This document shows, in pieces, positions 45,261-55,629 of a stretch of 64,000 nucleotides of DNA; positions within the stretch are counted from its first letter, which is position 1, and the number at the start of each line of letters is the position of its first letter. This stretch comes from Dichetophora obliterata (lineage: Eukaryota > Arthropoda > Insecta > Diptera > Sciomyzidae), in assembly GCA_963920525.1 (NCBI GenBank), contig OY986436.1, positions 181,376,361 to 181,440,360 on the forward strand, given 5' to 3'. Under the pieces are notes generated by a model. The model saw only the letters and a list, made by a program, of their open reading frames with translations. It had not been told where the DNA came from and did not search any database. Position numbers and translations under genes: made by a program.

Positions 45261-45570
45261 GCGTCTCGTTTCGAAATAAGAATATATTAACATTTACACT
45301 AAACTGCAGCAAAATGTTATAAATGAAATGCAAAATTGCAAAAATTATGCAAAAAACCAGTTTATCACCATTACACGTTTTTTACTCATACATATTTAAA
45401 GTTGAAATCAATGAGAGCACAAAATTATGCAAACCAAAATTCTAAAATCTAAAAGTTTAAGTAAAACACAAACGTCCAATTATCTCAAAACTAGAAAAAT
45501 ACAGTTAACTGTTTTTTTGCTTTGCACGGTAGTCATGTCTTTCAATGGCTTTAGTCAGGCGAGCTATAGT

Positions 45571-45643
45571 AGCGGCTGTGGTCTGCTGGTAGTGTGCGTG
45601 GCTCGTATGCGCAAGATCAGCGGTTCAAACCCCAGCTCGGACA
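45571..45643 (+). other. tRNA-like module (A box and B box)
   Basis: GCGGCTGTGGTCTGCTGGTA holds the A-box-like TGGTCTGCTGG (45579-45589), and GGTTCAAACCC at 45622-45632 is the B box. It then runs CCAGCTCGGACAGAAAG. It matches the module at 9738-9810 with about ten substitutions. Confidence 0.55.
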
Positions 45644-46845
45644 GAAAGCTTTTTCAAAAAGATTTTTCAACTGAATAAATATTACTGTTTCAGCATCAAG
45701 ACAATGTCAAACCTCTGGGGATATCTTAATTAATAGCTGTGGAGAAATCCAGAGTGCAATAAAATAAAAAAATGATTGTTTCAATAATATTTTGGTACCA
45801 ACAAAAAAATTCCATTTCTAAATATAGTTGTTGCAATCATATTTGCCTGCTTACCATTATATGTTGAAGAACATGGTAGCAACAACCCAGCAAAAAAATG
45901 CTTCCAAAAGAAGCTACAGTGAAAGAGAAAGTCTTGAATTTCATCCCTTCCACTTTCATACCCAGAAGGCATTCTTTTAACATATGCATGTCATTGGGAG
46001 GAATGCTTTCCTTAGTCTTATCTAGAAGAGCTTTCAAAACTTTTTCAATGGAAGATTTCTTTGAACCCTTCCATGAAAGGATTTTAGTAGATGTTTTCAA
46101 GAAGAACTTTAAGAAGGCATTCCATGGAATGGAATAGTTTTTATGGTTTGGGAGTTAAAAAAATCCTTAGGAAAATATACCTTTTCCCGACATTCTTGCA
46201 ATTTTGGTGTTGGAAATGAGAAATGTTTGGGTTTTGTAGGGGTTTAAAAAAATTCCATGTAAAATATCCTTTTGACCGATTTTCAATGCATTTTGGTGTT
46301 GGAAGTAGCAAGTGGTTAGGTTTAATTGTGGGTTTTAAAAATCCCACGAAAAATATCTAAACCAAATATTATAATTATATATACTTTTTTTACTTTAATT
46401 GAATTTAAATGCCATTTGAATGTCTTCCAGAAGTAGGTTATAAGAATGCTCTTAAAAGAACTTTTTATAAGGCTCAGAAGAAGCACAGTATGATCTATAG
46501 AAAGTCTTCTGAAAGCAGTGACCTTAAGAATGGGAATCATAATCTGAATCATACTATGATCCTCTTAAAACATGGTTGTTGCTGCTATGTTTTTTCTCTG
46601 CGTGTTGCGCTCACTTCAGAAAATCAATTAAAAATGCAAGTGTTATGTAAGATAATGCAACGATAAGAAAGATATTGATTGTAAAAGGCATTTATACTAT
46701 AAAAATGTATAAACTATGTCTTAAAATACAATGTTTTTAAAAATTTAACAAATATTTTAAAAATGATGCCGTTAAAACAGAATTTTTTAGATGTTTTATT
46801 TTTTTTTACAAATTTAGTTTTTAATTCAAAAATTCTATTTAGATG

Positions 46846-47090
46846 GCTTAATACAGAAAAAGGCGTAACTAAATTTTTTATTTCTTTGCAGGAGAAGGAA
46901 AAACTGAATAAAATCTGAAAAATTTTGGATATAAAAACTTTTTAAATGCAGTTTTTATATGAAATAGGCTATACATTTGCAATCATATCGCACTGATTTT
47001 TTTAAGGTAGGCTTATTTGAGAGCGATCTACTAGAATATGTTAAAAACGTGATTTCGCAAGAAACGAGTTACGCCTTTTCTATATTAAGC
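46846..47090. mobile_element. MITE, 245 bp
   Basis: Inverted ends GCTTAATACAGAAAAAGGCG and, at the right, the complement of GCTTAATATAGAAAAGGCGT. TAACT follows at both ends. It is A+T-rich and non-coding. TA lies within the repeat, so the true terminus may be CAGAAAAAGGCG with TA duplication. Confidence 0.6.
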
Positions 47091-47982
47091 AATGAATGCA
47101 TTTATTTGAAATTAATTTAAACAAATTTGTATTCAATACAAAATGAAGCATAAAAAATAAAATTTTGTAGTACTGACACTAAATACCTCAATATATGGTA
47201 TTTCCGCCTCTAATCTTGATAACCTCCTGTATTCAAATTGTCATTAAGCCAACAAGTTATTTTAATTAAATAAGTCTTCACCTATTGCTTAGAACCATAC
47301 ACTCGATATAATCTGTTTTAAAATTCCAACAATCTTGAATAGAGCTAAGGTCAAGGCTATTTCCTGGCCAAGTTTACACAACTTCTGATAAATTTTTATG
47401 ATTTGACACCTGAAATTTATAACGAAACATATGATTCTATTATTTTTATTATTTTTCCAACACCATATTTGGTTATCGCTCCCCAGATCATTGTATAATT
47501 ATAATGTTTTACTGTAGGCAATACACATTTTTTAGCAAATCGTTTTACCTTTCTGCGGCGCACTACGGCATTTCCGTCTGCTCCAAAGATATTAAATTTC
47601 AACTCATCTGAGAATATGAGTCCATTTCAGATAAATTTTTAGAACATTAAGCCTATTCCAGTCTTTGTTTTTTTATTCGAGCAACAAGCAAGAGCTTTTT
47701 GGCTCTGCCCCATGCTGTCAAGCCGCCTCTGAACTGTTGTCACAAATTTTTTTTTGAGTCATCGTGTAAAACGTTTTGTAAAGTAGTCCAGCATGTTGAA
47801 ATCGATTTGAATCACAGATTCTTCTTATTTGACGATCATTTCTTTTCGTTGCCTTTTTTACTGGTCATGGAGCCTAATTTTACATTATTCTTTATCACAT
47901 TTCTTACTATCCACTCATTTGTACCTACTTTAATAGCAATTTGACGTTTGCTTATTTTATTTCTGTACATGGTATAATTATT

Positions 47983-48652
47983 TGACAAGGTAGCCGTGAC
48001 ATTTTTTTGGCGATTAGTAGTTGTCAAAAACAGCTAAAGGAATTTTAGTTTGCTGCTGTTGACTAGCTATGTTCTTAATGGCCGCATTCAGCGCAGACAA
48101 CAGTTGGCAACTGTTGTGTAAAAATTTGCTGAATGGTACAAATTTGGTAGTGTTAACTAAAACTGATAAAGTAGCGAACGCCTTTTAATCGAGCGAACAA
48201 ATTCTATGCTACATGAACACAACTGTTTGCTTAACTGTCAGATGCTGTTACTGACGCTGTTAAATTAATAAACGCAGAAATAATGCAGCAAATTTCAGTG
48301 AGAAACCTTTGCAATTGAATTAAATTTACATAAAAATTAAATTAAATCTAACTTCTGACGTGTTGAGTAGCAACACATTCAGAGAAAACCATCGTGAACT
48401 AAGGTAGAGCTACCATTACAGTTCACAACAGTTGTCTGCGCTGAATGCGGCCATTTTTAACTTTTCTTTGATTCATGAAATTTATTCGTGAATGTTGTTG
48501 GAATGTTTTTAGTTTGCTGCGATTGACTAGCTATGTTTAAGTCGTTGCTTATTTTTTCACATTTCTTTGATTAATTGCATGAACAGCTAATTTTGACAAC
48601 TACCCATCTCCGCTTGTGAGAAAAAAAGCCAGTCTACGCTACTACCTTGTCA
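47983..48652. mobile_element. MITE inside the Tc1 remnant, with a second MITE inside it
   Basis: Inverted ends TGACAAGGTAG, with matches continuing over about 60 bp (TTTTTTTGGC against TGGCTTTTTTT, then AGTTGTCAAAA and AGCTG). The flanks TAATTATT and TAATTGTG look like a decayed 8-bp duplication. The sequence AGTTTGCTG.GATTGACTAGC occurs on both sides of the inner element (48048 and 48511). Confidence 0.6.
48079..48453. mobile_element. MITE, Harbinger-like termini
   Basis: Inverted ends TGGCCGCATTCAGCGCAGAC followed by AAC.GTTG. The left flank is TAA and the right flank TTT, so a TAA duplication is not intact. The GGCC-rich terminus resembles the other TTA/TAA elements in this window, but the assignment is tentative. 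It lies inside the MITE 47983-48652. Confidence 0.6.
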
Positions 48653-48782
48653 GTAATTGTGCCATGATTTGTGTAGAATGCTAGAATTATTGCTTTTTAT
48701 CTAAAGAAGGTACCATTTCAAAACTCACTTTACTTCAGGACTCATTGTAATAATAGGCCTGTTTGCGTATTTGATTCAAGTA

Positions 48783-48945
48783 CACCTAATCCTGTTTTTG
48801 CACGGTACATACGTTCCAGAAAATATCGTGTAAAAAAAAATCAAAACGTGAAAATAACGTGTAAACAACACGATAAGTTTATTTCTGTCGACCGTGTTAT
48901 TTCAAAATCGTGTAAAAAAAGACCGTGCAAAAACAGGATTAGGTG
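48783..48945. mobile_element. TA-flanked MITE, 163 bp
   Basis: Perfect inverted ends CACCTAATCCTGTTTTTGCA (continuing CGGT), flanked by TA at 48781-48782 and 48946-48947. The interior repeats CGTGTAAA words. It is non-coding. Confidence 0.8.
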
Positions 48946-48949
48946 TAGT

Positions 48950-51900
48950 TTGAAAGCGTTATTTTACAAATTTTTGAAACACGAGAGAGAAGAATAACAT
49001 GCGAAATGCCACTCTCTACTCTATGACAATTACTTGAAATTAGTACGGAAACAAACCTAATAACTCACATAAATTGGTTAAGCACTCATTTCAATTGAAA
49101 TTCTGTTCCAAAAAACTGTTTGCTCCAAATACAAAAATACAAACAAGGTTGCCATTTCTTTCAAAATATAAATGAATTTACAATTAAAATCTCGAGTGTA
49201 CGATGTCGAGTGCACATCTGAACAAAACAACAAAACTGTGTTTGGAAAAACAAACTCCATTTTGTCTAGCATCCTTATCCGATTTGGTTTAATAAATATT
49301 GTACAACTGATACAAAAAATTAGTTTTAAAGCTCAAAGGCCTTAAACACATATGCAAATCGTTGTCCAAACCTTATTTATTTGCTATGAAAAATGCGGTC
49401 CTTGCATTCGCAAAATGTAATTGTGTATAATGATATTATGCAATTCATTACAACAAATAAATTTCGCAGCTAGAAGGCGTTAAAGACATTTACAAATTGA
49501 ATTTCTGGTTACTTATTCGATGAAATAAACATACAAAAGCAAAAACCAAACACTTCAAGTATTTCTTAGGCCACAGAATATATTCCTTAATATTTCTTTG
49601 AACAATTAACTCAAATAATTGAGAAGTAGAGAAAAAAAAAAAGAGTGGAAATGAGTTTTAATAAAATCAAAAATAAAATGGTATAAACATAAATTTTGAG
49701 CCATATATACATTTTGAAGTTTTGTTATTTTGCTAAAAATTTTAAAACAAAATTTTGGAAAAAATATATTTCGTAAGAAAATCATAGGATTATTTTAACT
49801 TAACTTTATTTTAACTTAACAAAGTTAGGTTAACTTTCTATGGTAGAGCCAGACCAAATAAGAAAAATTAAATTAATTTGGTTAAATGATAGGTTAAATT
49901 AATTAACCTATCTTAAGTATCGAAACCAAAAGTTCTTCCAAAGCAACAAAAATTATTTCCAGTTAAATATATTTTTTTCATTCTAATAACTAATATTAAT
50001 ACTAATAATAACTAATTTTGTGTTTTCATTAAAAAAAATTTTTATACATTCAACAATCCGCAAAAAAATTTTTATTTAAAAAAAATGTTGAAATTTTGGG
50101 TAGATAACATTACAAGCGTTGAAATAAGTGTGAATTTGAGTGAGCGAAACTTAAGGTAAGCTTACAGTTTTAATGTAAATAAAAAGTATTTGATGTATCA
50201 GCGGCTAATTTTATGCAAATAAAAATATTTCAAATATATAAATGCATTTAATAATTATGGAACGCTTAAACTTTAGTGCAATCTATTTATTTTTATACAA
50301 CTTAAACACTTTTTGAGCAGCCATTTCCATTGAAATATGTAGCCTATTTTTCATATCTCTGACATATCTCCCAAAAGTTTCGACTGACCTTGGAATACTT
50401 TTGACTTTCGTGTAAATGCGATACCTTTGCACTCTGCTGCCCACAATTTTTTTTCATCAAAAACATTTTGTCTGCCAACATGGCGTTTATTATTATGAAC
50501 ATATTTTTCTTCTTCCTTGATTCAGTCATTTAACCTCCACCACTCCGATCCGAACTTTTTTACGAACTTAATCATGATATAGAAAAAGGTCAACAAGTTA
50601 GCGCTGATTATCTTTGGAGCTTATTTTTCATGGCGAAGCCATTTATTTTTATTTCACTGCAACAAGCCAACCAACCCTTTGCTTTAACGCTAAGCATGTC
50701 TTTTGATGCTATTCACTCCTTTTTATATCCTTGATTCCAAGTTATGCACATTCATTCATCTTCATCTTTATTTTCGACGTTGCTACCTTGTTTGCGCTGT
50801 TCTTTGAACTCATTTTTGCCATCAAAACCTGTTCGTAGTCGCTATAAATGGTGCTGCACGTTGACGAACAGGTACTTCATCTTCGTCGGGTTAGATATAG
50901 TAATGTCCTTGTGTATGTACTAGGAGCTTTTTATATTTTATCTGTTTTTCTTTTTGTGCACGAATTTGTAAGCAGGATTTTTGTTGTGTTGTGTTGGTTT
51001 GTCATCAAATTTAAAATTGATGAATCTTATAGTTTCTGTTGTGAAGATATTGAAGATTTTCCCGTCCTACTTTATTGCAGAGTGATGAGATTTCGTTGAC
51101 CTAATGCTATGTCAAGAGCTCATGTCACACAGTGGTTGAAAGTGGAAATAAATCAAAGGACAGAGAGTTTTAATACAAAAATGAGTTTTATTAAAAATAA
51201 ACTACTTTTGTGTAATTTTTCGAGTAAAAAGTCAATATATAGGATCTTTTTTGAAAAAGATAAAAAATATATACACTGACCTAACGGTACAGTTCAAACT
51301 ATTTTTATTAATTGATTTTATTAAAATTTTGAGCAAAAAAAATTTAAATGAAATATATTTATAAACAACGGAATTATATTTATAAATATTTGCATCAAAA
51401 GGCAAAACTTTGAATTTTATGTTTTTTTTGTAGGTTACGATGTTTTATTTTTGTAACAATTTTTACAATTTTGAAGATATGTAAATATTTTTTTTGTGTC
51501 AAAATAAAAGAAATTTTTATAATTAAATTGGCAAGAAACTCTGTTAGTAATCAGGAGAAATAGGAATCTCATGCACTAAAAAATCAAAAATATGCAATAA
51601 AAACAGATCCTATTGGTATTATATGTAATATGTAATTAAAAATACTTTTCTAATATATTATTATCCGTTCAAAAATAAATATTGCATATAATTAAACAAA
51701 AAACGAAAAACATTTCATGTTAAAATACATATAAAATTAATTTATCAAAAACAAAAAAATGTGAAGTGAACAACATATAAGTAATTATTCTAAGTTAGTT
51801 TTTCCCTAAAAATGCCGCACTACATTTAAATGGTTGCAAATAAAAATAAAAAGCAAAACTATGCCTAAATCACATGCATTTATTGTAAAATATACAAAAT

Positions 51901-52780
51901 AAGCGCAGTAAATATACAAAAACAGGCATTTTTTTATAAAATATGCAAAACCATGCATTTATTGCAAAATAATCCAAAATATGCACTAACGATTAAATCC
52001 CATTTTAAAGTACATTTCCAAATTTGTAAAGATAACAATTTTCATTTTAAGATACCCAGTATAATAAAATACGTACCCGTATTAATACTTCCCGTTGTTG
52101 TTGTTGCCTTCTTAAAAACTTACTTGATCTAAAGCTCGCAATTTAATTCATGTAATAATTTAATAGATCATAAAATTGGTTAACTAAGGATTAAAAAATA
52201 TTTTAGTATGTGCTCTTAAAGAGCTAATTCCAAGTCATATGTTTTTTTTTTATTGGTCAAGAACTCTTCTTTTATTGACAATATTTATATAGGACTCAAC
52301 TACTGTGCGCCAGCTGGTTGGGATTTTCTTTAAATAATTTTTTTCTTTTTCACTTCCATTTCCTTCGTGCAATGATTGGCATTGGTAACTATATAAATTT
52401 GAACTTTATTAAACTGAGTTATGGAGAGATTCCAGTTCTTACTTTTTAATACACTTTTTTACAAAGTTTTGCTTTGCGTGCGTCTGTAGATTTCTGTGAT
52501 CCAAATTTTGAGTAGCTTAAGTATTTGTGCTTTTAATTTCATTGCTGTTGGCTACTTTCAGCACTCCATAAACCATTGATTTATTTCATGTACAAGCAAG
52601 CCACACCAACAAAATAACCAGCAACAACAACAAAAACTACAGCAACAACAGTAATATTGACTTAAGTAAGAGCAGCTGTCTTGATATCATAGCCTTAAGC
52701 TCAAGAACGTTCTGTTGCAGTCAGCGTTGACTGCCTGCAAGGATTTTCATGACCTTTTTGGATTTGGTTTAGAATTTAAT
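48950..52780. other. intergenic sequence, no gene called
   Basis: Very A+T-rich. A small palindrome GATAGGTTAAATTAATTAAC followed by CTATC lies near 49888-49912. ATGCATTTATTG..AAAAT words recur at about 51870-51975. CAACAACAACAAAAACTACAG trinucleotide-rich DNA is found near 52620-52660. No open frame shows recognised motifs. Confidence 0.35.
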
Positions 52781-52829
52781 TAATTGCCTGCTGAGACTGC
52801 AATATTTTATCCTGTCTTGTATAACATAA

Positions 52830-53400
52830 GTTTACATGGGAGTAGCCTCCGCATCCCCAACTTATCAATGTACATAAAGATACGGCACATCCTGAAACTA
52901 CCTGTAGATTTCTTGATTATTAAATTTCCTTTTTACTTAAGTTTCTTTACTAACCTTAATCCTTTGTTAAATTCAGTTTTATTGACGTTCTTGTTGTTGT
53001 CGGGTCTTAATAGTTATGTTTTAATGAAATATATAGAATTCCAATGGGAACCCCGTTATCCGCAACAATTGCAGATAAACAACAAGTTACAAGTTACAAT
53101 TTATAATGGAAGTAGAAGAAAATAAAAGTACTGCGTTTCTGGACTCCAAATTGCACAGAACAGATAATAAAATACATTTTAACTGGTACTCCAAACCAAT
53201 CTCCTCAGACAGAATAATAAATTTTAGATCAAACCAACCATTAAAAAAAAAAAATCAATACAGCAAATAATCAAATTAATTAATGTAGTCTAATTAAATC
53301 TAATTAATTAAGACATCTGCGACGAAAAATTCAGAGAAGATAGTATCAACAAAATAAGTAACATTCTGAAAACTAATGACTATTAAAATATTCTTATAAA
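52830..53400 (+). pseudogene. Penelope-like reverse transcriptase fragment
   Basis: Around 53090-53270 the plus strand encodes MEVEENKSTAFLDSKLHRTD followed by NKIHFNWYSKPISSDRIINF. This fits the FLDxxxxRxxxxxxTxWYxKP.xS.R.LNF motif after the catalytic region of Penelope-like reverse transcriptases. Upstream, GSSLRIPNLSMYIK near 52835-52880 could be the decayed G.P.SPI...IYM block. Downstream, DEKFREDSINKISNILKTND near 53320-53390 continues the domain. Stops and frameshifts occur. A second Penelope-type scrap (GIY-YIG endonuclease) lies at 59354-59476. Confidence 0.55.
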
Positions 53401-53877
53401 CAAATTAATAAATGACAAATTACACAAACTCCGCAACAAAATCCCTCCACCGATAATTGCAACATCTGGCAACCCAGAATACACAAACTTTCCCCTCCGA
53501 TTTGCGAAAATAATTTGTGTCGTTTATTCGGCCCATAAGAAAGAGAATGTAACATTCGCACAGAAATCCAACCAGACACTTAGGCCTTTTCCACACTTGG
53601 TCAACGCAATTACAACACAACTTCAACGCAACAGCGAAAAAGTTGAAAAGCAATGCAGCTATAAACCGAATGCTTTCAGACTTGCTTCAAAAGTCATGCA
53701 ACATATAATAATTGTTATTATTTAATAACTCATGTTTTTCGACTTCTTGCACTAATTCAATATTTAACACTTGCTCATTCATCCTGCAAACTATTTCTTC
53801 TGCATTTAGATTCTATTAGGAACTAATTAATTAGCTTATTCACCTTGATTAATATAAAGCCTACTGCACTACATATA

Positions 53878-55183
53878 AAGGGTGATCTTTTAAGAGCTTG
53901 ATAATTTTTTTTTTAAAAAAAACGCATAAAATTTGCAAAATCTCATCGGTTCTTTATTTGAAACGTTAGATTGGTCCATGACATTTACTTTTTGAAGATA
54001 ATTTCATTTAAATGTTGACCGCGGCTGCGTCTTAGGTGGTCCATTCGGAAAGTCCAATTTTGGGCAACTTTTTCGAGCATTTCGGCCGGAATAGCCCGAA
54101 TTTCTTCGGAAATGTTGTCTTCCAAAGCTGGAATAGTTGCTGGCTTATTTCTGTAGACTTTAGACTTGACGTAGCCCCACAAAAAATAGTCTAAAGGCGT
54201 CAAATCGCATGATCTTGGTGGCCAACTTACCGGTCCATTTCTTGAGATTAATTGTTCTCCGAAGTTTTCCCTCAAAATGGCCATAGAATCGCGAGCTGTG
54301 TGGCATGTAGCGCCATCTTGTTGAAACCACATGTCAACCAAGTTCAGTTCTTCCATTTTTGGCAACAAAAAGTTTGTTAGCATCGAACGATAGCGATCGC
54401 CATTCACCGTAACGTTGCGTCCAACAGCATCTTTGAAAAAATACGGTCCAATGATTCCACCAGCGTACAAACCACACCAAACAGTGCATTTTTCGGGATG
54501 CATGGCCAGTTCTTGAACGGCTTCTGGTTGCTCTTCACTCCAAATGCGGCAATTTTGCTTATTTACGTAGCCATTCAACCAGAAATGAGCCTCATCGCTG
54601 AACAAAATTTGTCGATAAAAAAGCGGATTTTCTGCCAACTTTTCTAGGGCCCATTCACTGAAAATTCGACGTTGTGGCAGATCGTTCGGCTTCAGTTCTT
54701 GCACGAGCTGTATTTTATACGGTTTTACACCAAGATCTTTGCGTAAAACCTTCCATGTGGTCGAATAACACAAACCCAATTGCTGCGAACGGCGACGAAT
54801 CGACATTTCACGGTCTTCAGCAACACTCTCAGAAACAGACGCAATATTCTCTTCTGTACGCACTGTACGCATTCGTGTGGTTGGTTTAATGTCCAATAAA
54901 GTAAACTGAGTGCGAAACTTGGTCACAATCGCATTAATTGTTTGCTCACTTGGTCGATTATGTAGACCATAAATCGGACGTAAAGCGCGAAACACATTTC
55001 GAACCGAACACTGATTTTGGTAATAAAATTCAATGATTTGCAAGCGTTGCTCGTTAGTAAGTCTATTCATGATGAAATGTCAAAGCATACTGAGCATCTT
55101 TCTCTTTGACACTATGTCTGAAATCCCACGTGATCTGTCAAATACTAATGCATGAAAATCATAACCTCAAAAAAATCACCCTT
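53878..55183 (-). mobile_element. full-length DD41D (rosa-like) mariner element
   Basis: A 1306-bp element flanked by TA (53876-53877 and 55184-55185). The inverted ends start AAGGGTGAT at both sides and continue T-rich (CTTTTAAGAG against TTTTTTGAGG). One uninterrupted transposase frame occupies most of the length (53985-55070, minus), leaving about 113 bp of 5' and 107 bp of 3' untranslated DNA. The full length and intact frame mark it as one of the youngest insertions in the window. It is nested in the Harbinger MITE 53583-55378. Confidence 0.88.
53985..55070 (-). CDS. mariner transposase, DD41D (rosa-like), 361 aa, intact
   Basis: A cut-and-paste transposase that binds the terminal repeats of its own element and moves it to TA sites in nuclear DNA. 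Residues 1-56 form the first helix-turn-helix (EQRLQIIEFYYQNQCSVRNV onward) and about 85-115 the second (SIRRRSQQLGLCYSTTWKVL). The linker follows. The DDE/D catalytic core has Asp159 in FSDEAHFWLNG, Asp252 in WFQQDGATCHTA and Asp294 in PRSCDLTPLDYFLWG. The interval between the last two is 41 residues, which defines DD41D, a mariner group named rosa from a tephritid fly. The length of 361 is normal for the group, there are no internal stops, and the start ATG at 55070 precedes the first helix properly. All key residues are present, so activity is possible but not shown. The broken copy at 2873-3586 is a distant relative. Confidence 0.9.
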   Translation of the reverse strand: MNRLTNEQRLQIIEFYYQNQCSVRNVFRALRPIYGLHNRPSEQTINAIVTKFRTQFTLLDIKPTTRMRTVRTEENIASVSESVAEDREMSIRRRSQQLGLCYSTTWKVLRKDLGVKPYKIQLVQELKPNDLPQRRIFSEWALEKLAENPLFYRQILFSDEAHFWLNGYVNKQNCRIWSEEQPEAVQELAMHPEKCTVWCGLYAGGIIGPYFFKDAVGRNVTVNGDRYRSMLTNFLLPKMEELNLVDMWFQQDGATCHTARDSMAILRENFGEQLISRNGPVSWPPRSCDLTPLDYFLWGYVKSKVYRNKPATIPALEDNISEEIRAIPAEMLEKVAQNWTFRMDHLRRSRGQHLNEIIFKK

Positions 55184-55499
55184 TACTTGAATTCACAAAA
55201 CAAACAAACTGATGCAACACGTCGCCGATGAAAATTGCGGAAAGCTGCGTTGCGTTAAACAGGTTGAGAACGTGTCGAGAACTTGTTGCGTGCAAGTTGC
55301 TTAATCTGAAGGTTCCGGTATAAATACACAGGCTAGCAACTTGAGTTGGAGTTGCGTTGACCAAGTGTGGAAAAGGCCTTAGAACCAGTGTTATCAATTT
55401 GGCGGTTTTCGCGCTAGATCTAGCAGTTTCACGAACTGATCTGAACTGATTAAAGTACACGAAGGAAAAAAATGAAGAGAGAGACCATGCCAACGATGA

Positions 55500-55628
55500 A
55501 TGGACCAGACCGAGGAAGCCTTAACCGCACTTGATGTATCCGATTGGAGAGTGTGCTCGCAAAGCAGGGGCGCCTGGCAAGAGCTGATGAGGGCCCGCAG
55601 AGCCCGCATTGCGGGCGGGCGCAACTAA
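55500..55628 (+). pseudogene. RTE-like reverse transcriptase, C-terminal scrap
   Basis: The frame MDQTEEALTALDVSDWRVCS followed by QSRGAWQELMRARRARIAGG and a stop matches the last 40 or so residues of RTE-type polymerases. The recurring pattern there is L..L.V.DWR..A.DR..W..L. The same block closes the remnant at 15410-16398 (ISNWRQQAKDRKGW), but the two are different in sequence. Nothing upstream of 55500 can be read as reverse transcriptase, so this is a severely 5'-truncated copy. G+C content is higher than its surroundings. Confidence 0.5.
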
Positions 55629-55629
55629 G

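Larger units (their letters stand above)
43775..46606. mobile_element. TIR element with tRNA-like module, copy 2, interrupted
   Basis: It aligns with the element at 9098-10208 in several blocks. These are 43807-43970 (CGTCAACATATTATGATTG onward), 44200-44450, 45540-45770 (tRNA-like module) and 45771-45880. The right end at about 46540-46606 is GGTTGTTGCTGCTATG then TCTCTGCGT. The left terminus itself is not found. It is interrupted by a hAT-type element (44577-45252) and by about 640 bp of foreign sequence at about 45885-46525 that starts ACCCAGCAAAAAAATGC. Confidence 0.6.
47170..48745 (-). pseudogene. Tc1-like transposase, decayed and interrupted
   Basis: Minus-strand pieces in order are an N-terminal MSPEVK-like start near 48745, then (after two nested MITEs) NKISKRQIAIKVGTNEWIV, the helix-turn-helix of the DNA-binding domain (about 47960-47890). 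These are followed by ESKFNIFGADGNAVVRRR-like sequence with KCVLPTVKHYN and IWGAITKYGVGKI (47602-47420). Finally WPGNSLDLSSIQDCW (47372-47328) is the DLNPIE(N/H)-type third catalytic motif, here with Gln in place of the expected Glu. The Tc1 family uses DD34E. Multiple stops, frameshifts and the altered third catalytic residue show it is inactive. Confidence 0.7.
53580..55381. mobile_element. PIF/Harbinger-type MITE split by a mariner
   Basis: Inverted ends GGCCTTTTCCACACTTGGTC continuing AACGCAA (53583 and 55378), 27 bp, flanked by TTA at 53580-53582 and 55379-55381. Without the mariner (53878-55183) the MITE is about 490 bp and non-coding. The nesting shows the mariner arrived later. Confidence 0.82.

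Noticed and set aside
52784..53125. 113-codon open frame taken at face value as a membrane protein
   Set aside because: It overlaps the Penelope-like remnant in a partly different frame; the hydrophobic run comes from T-rich decayed DNA.
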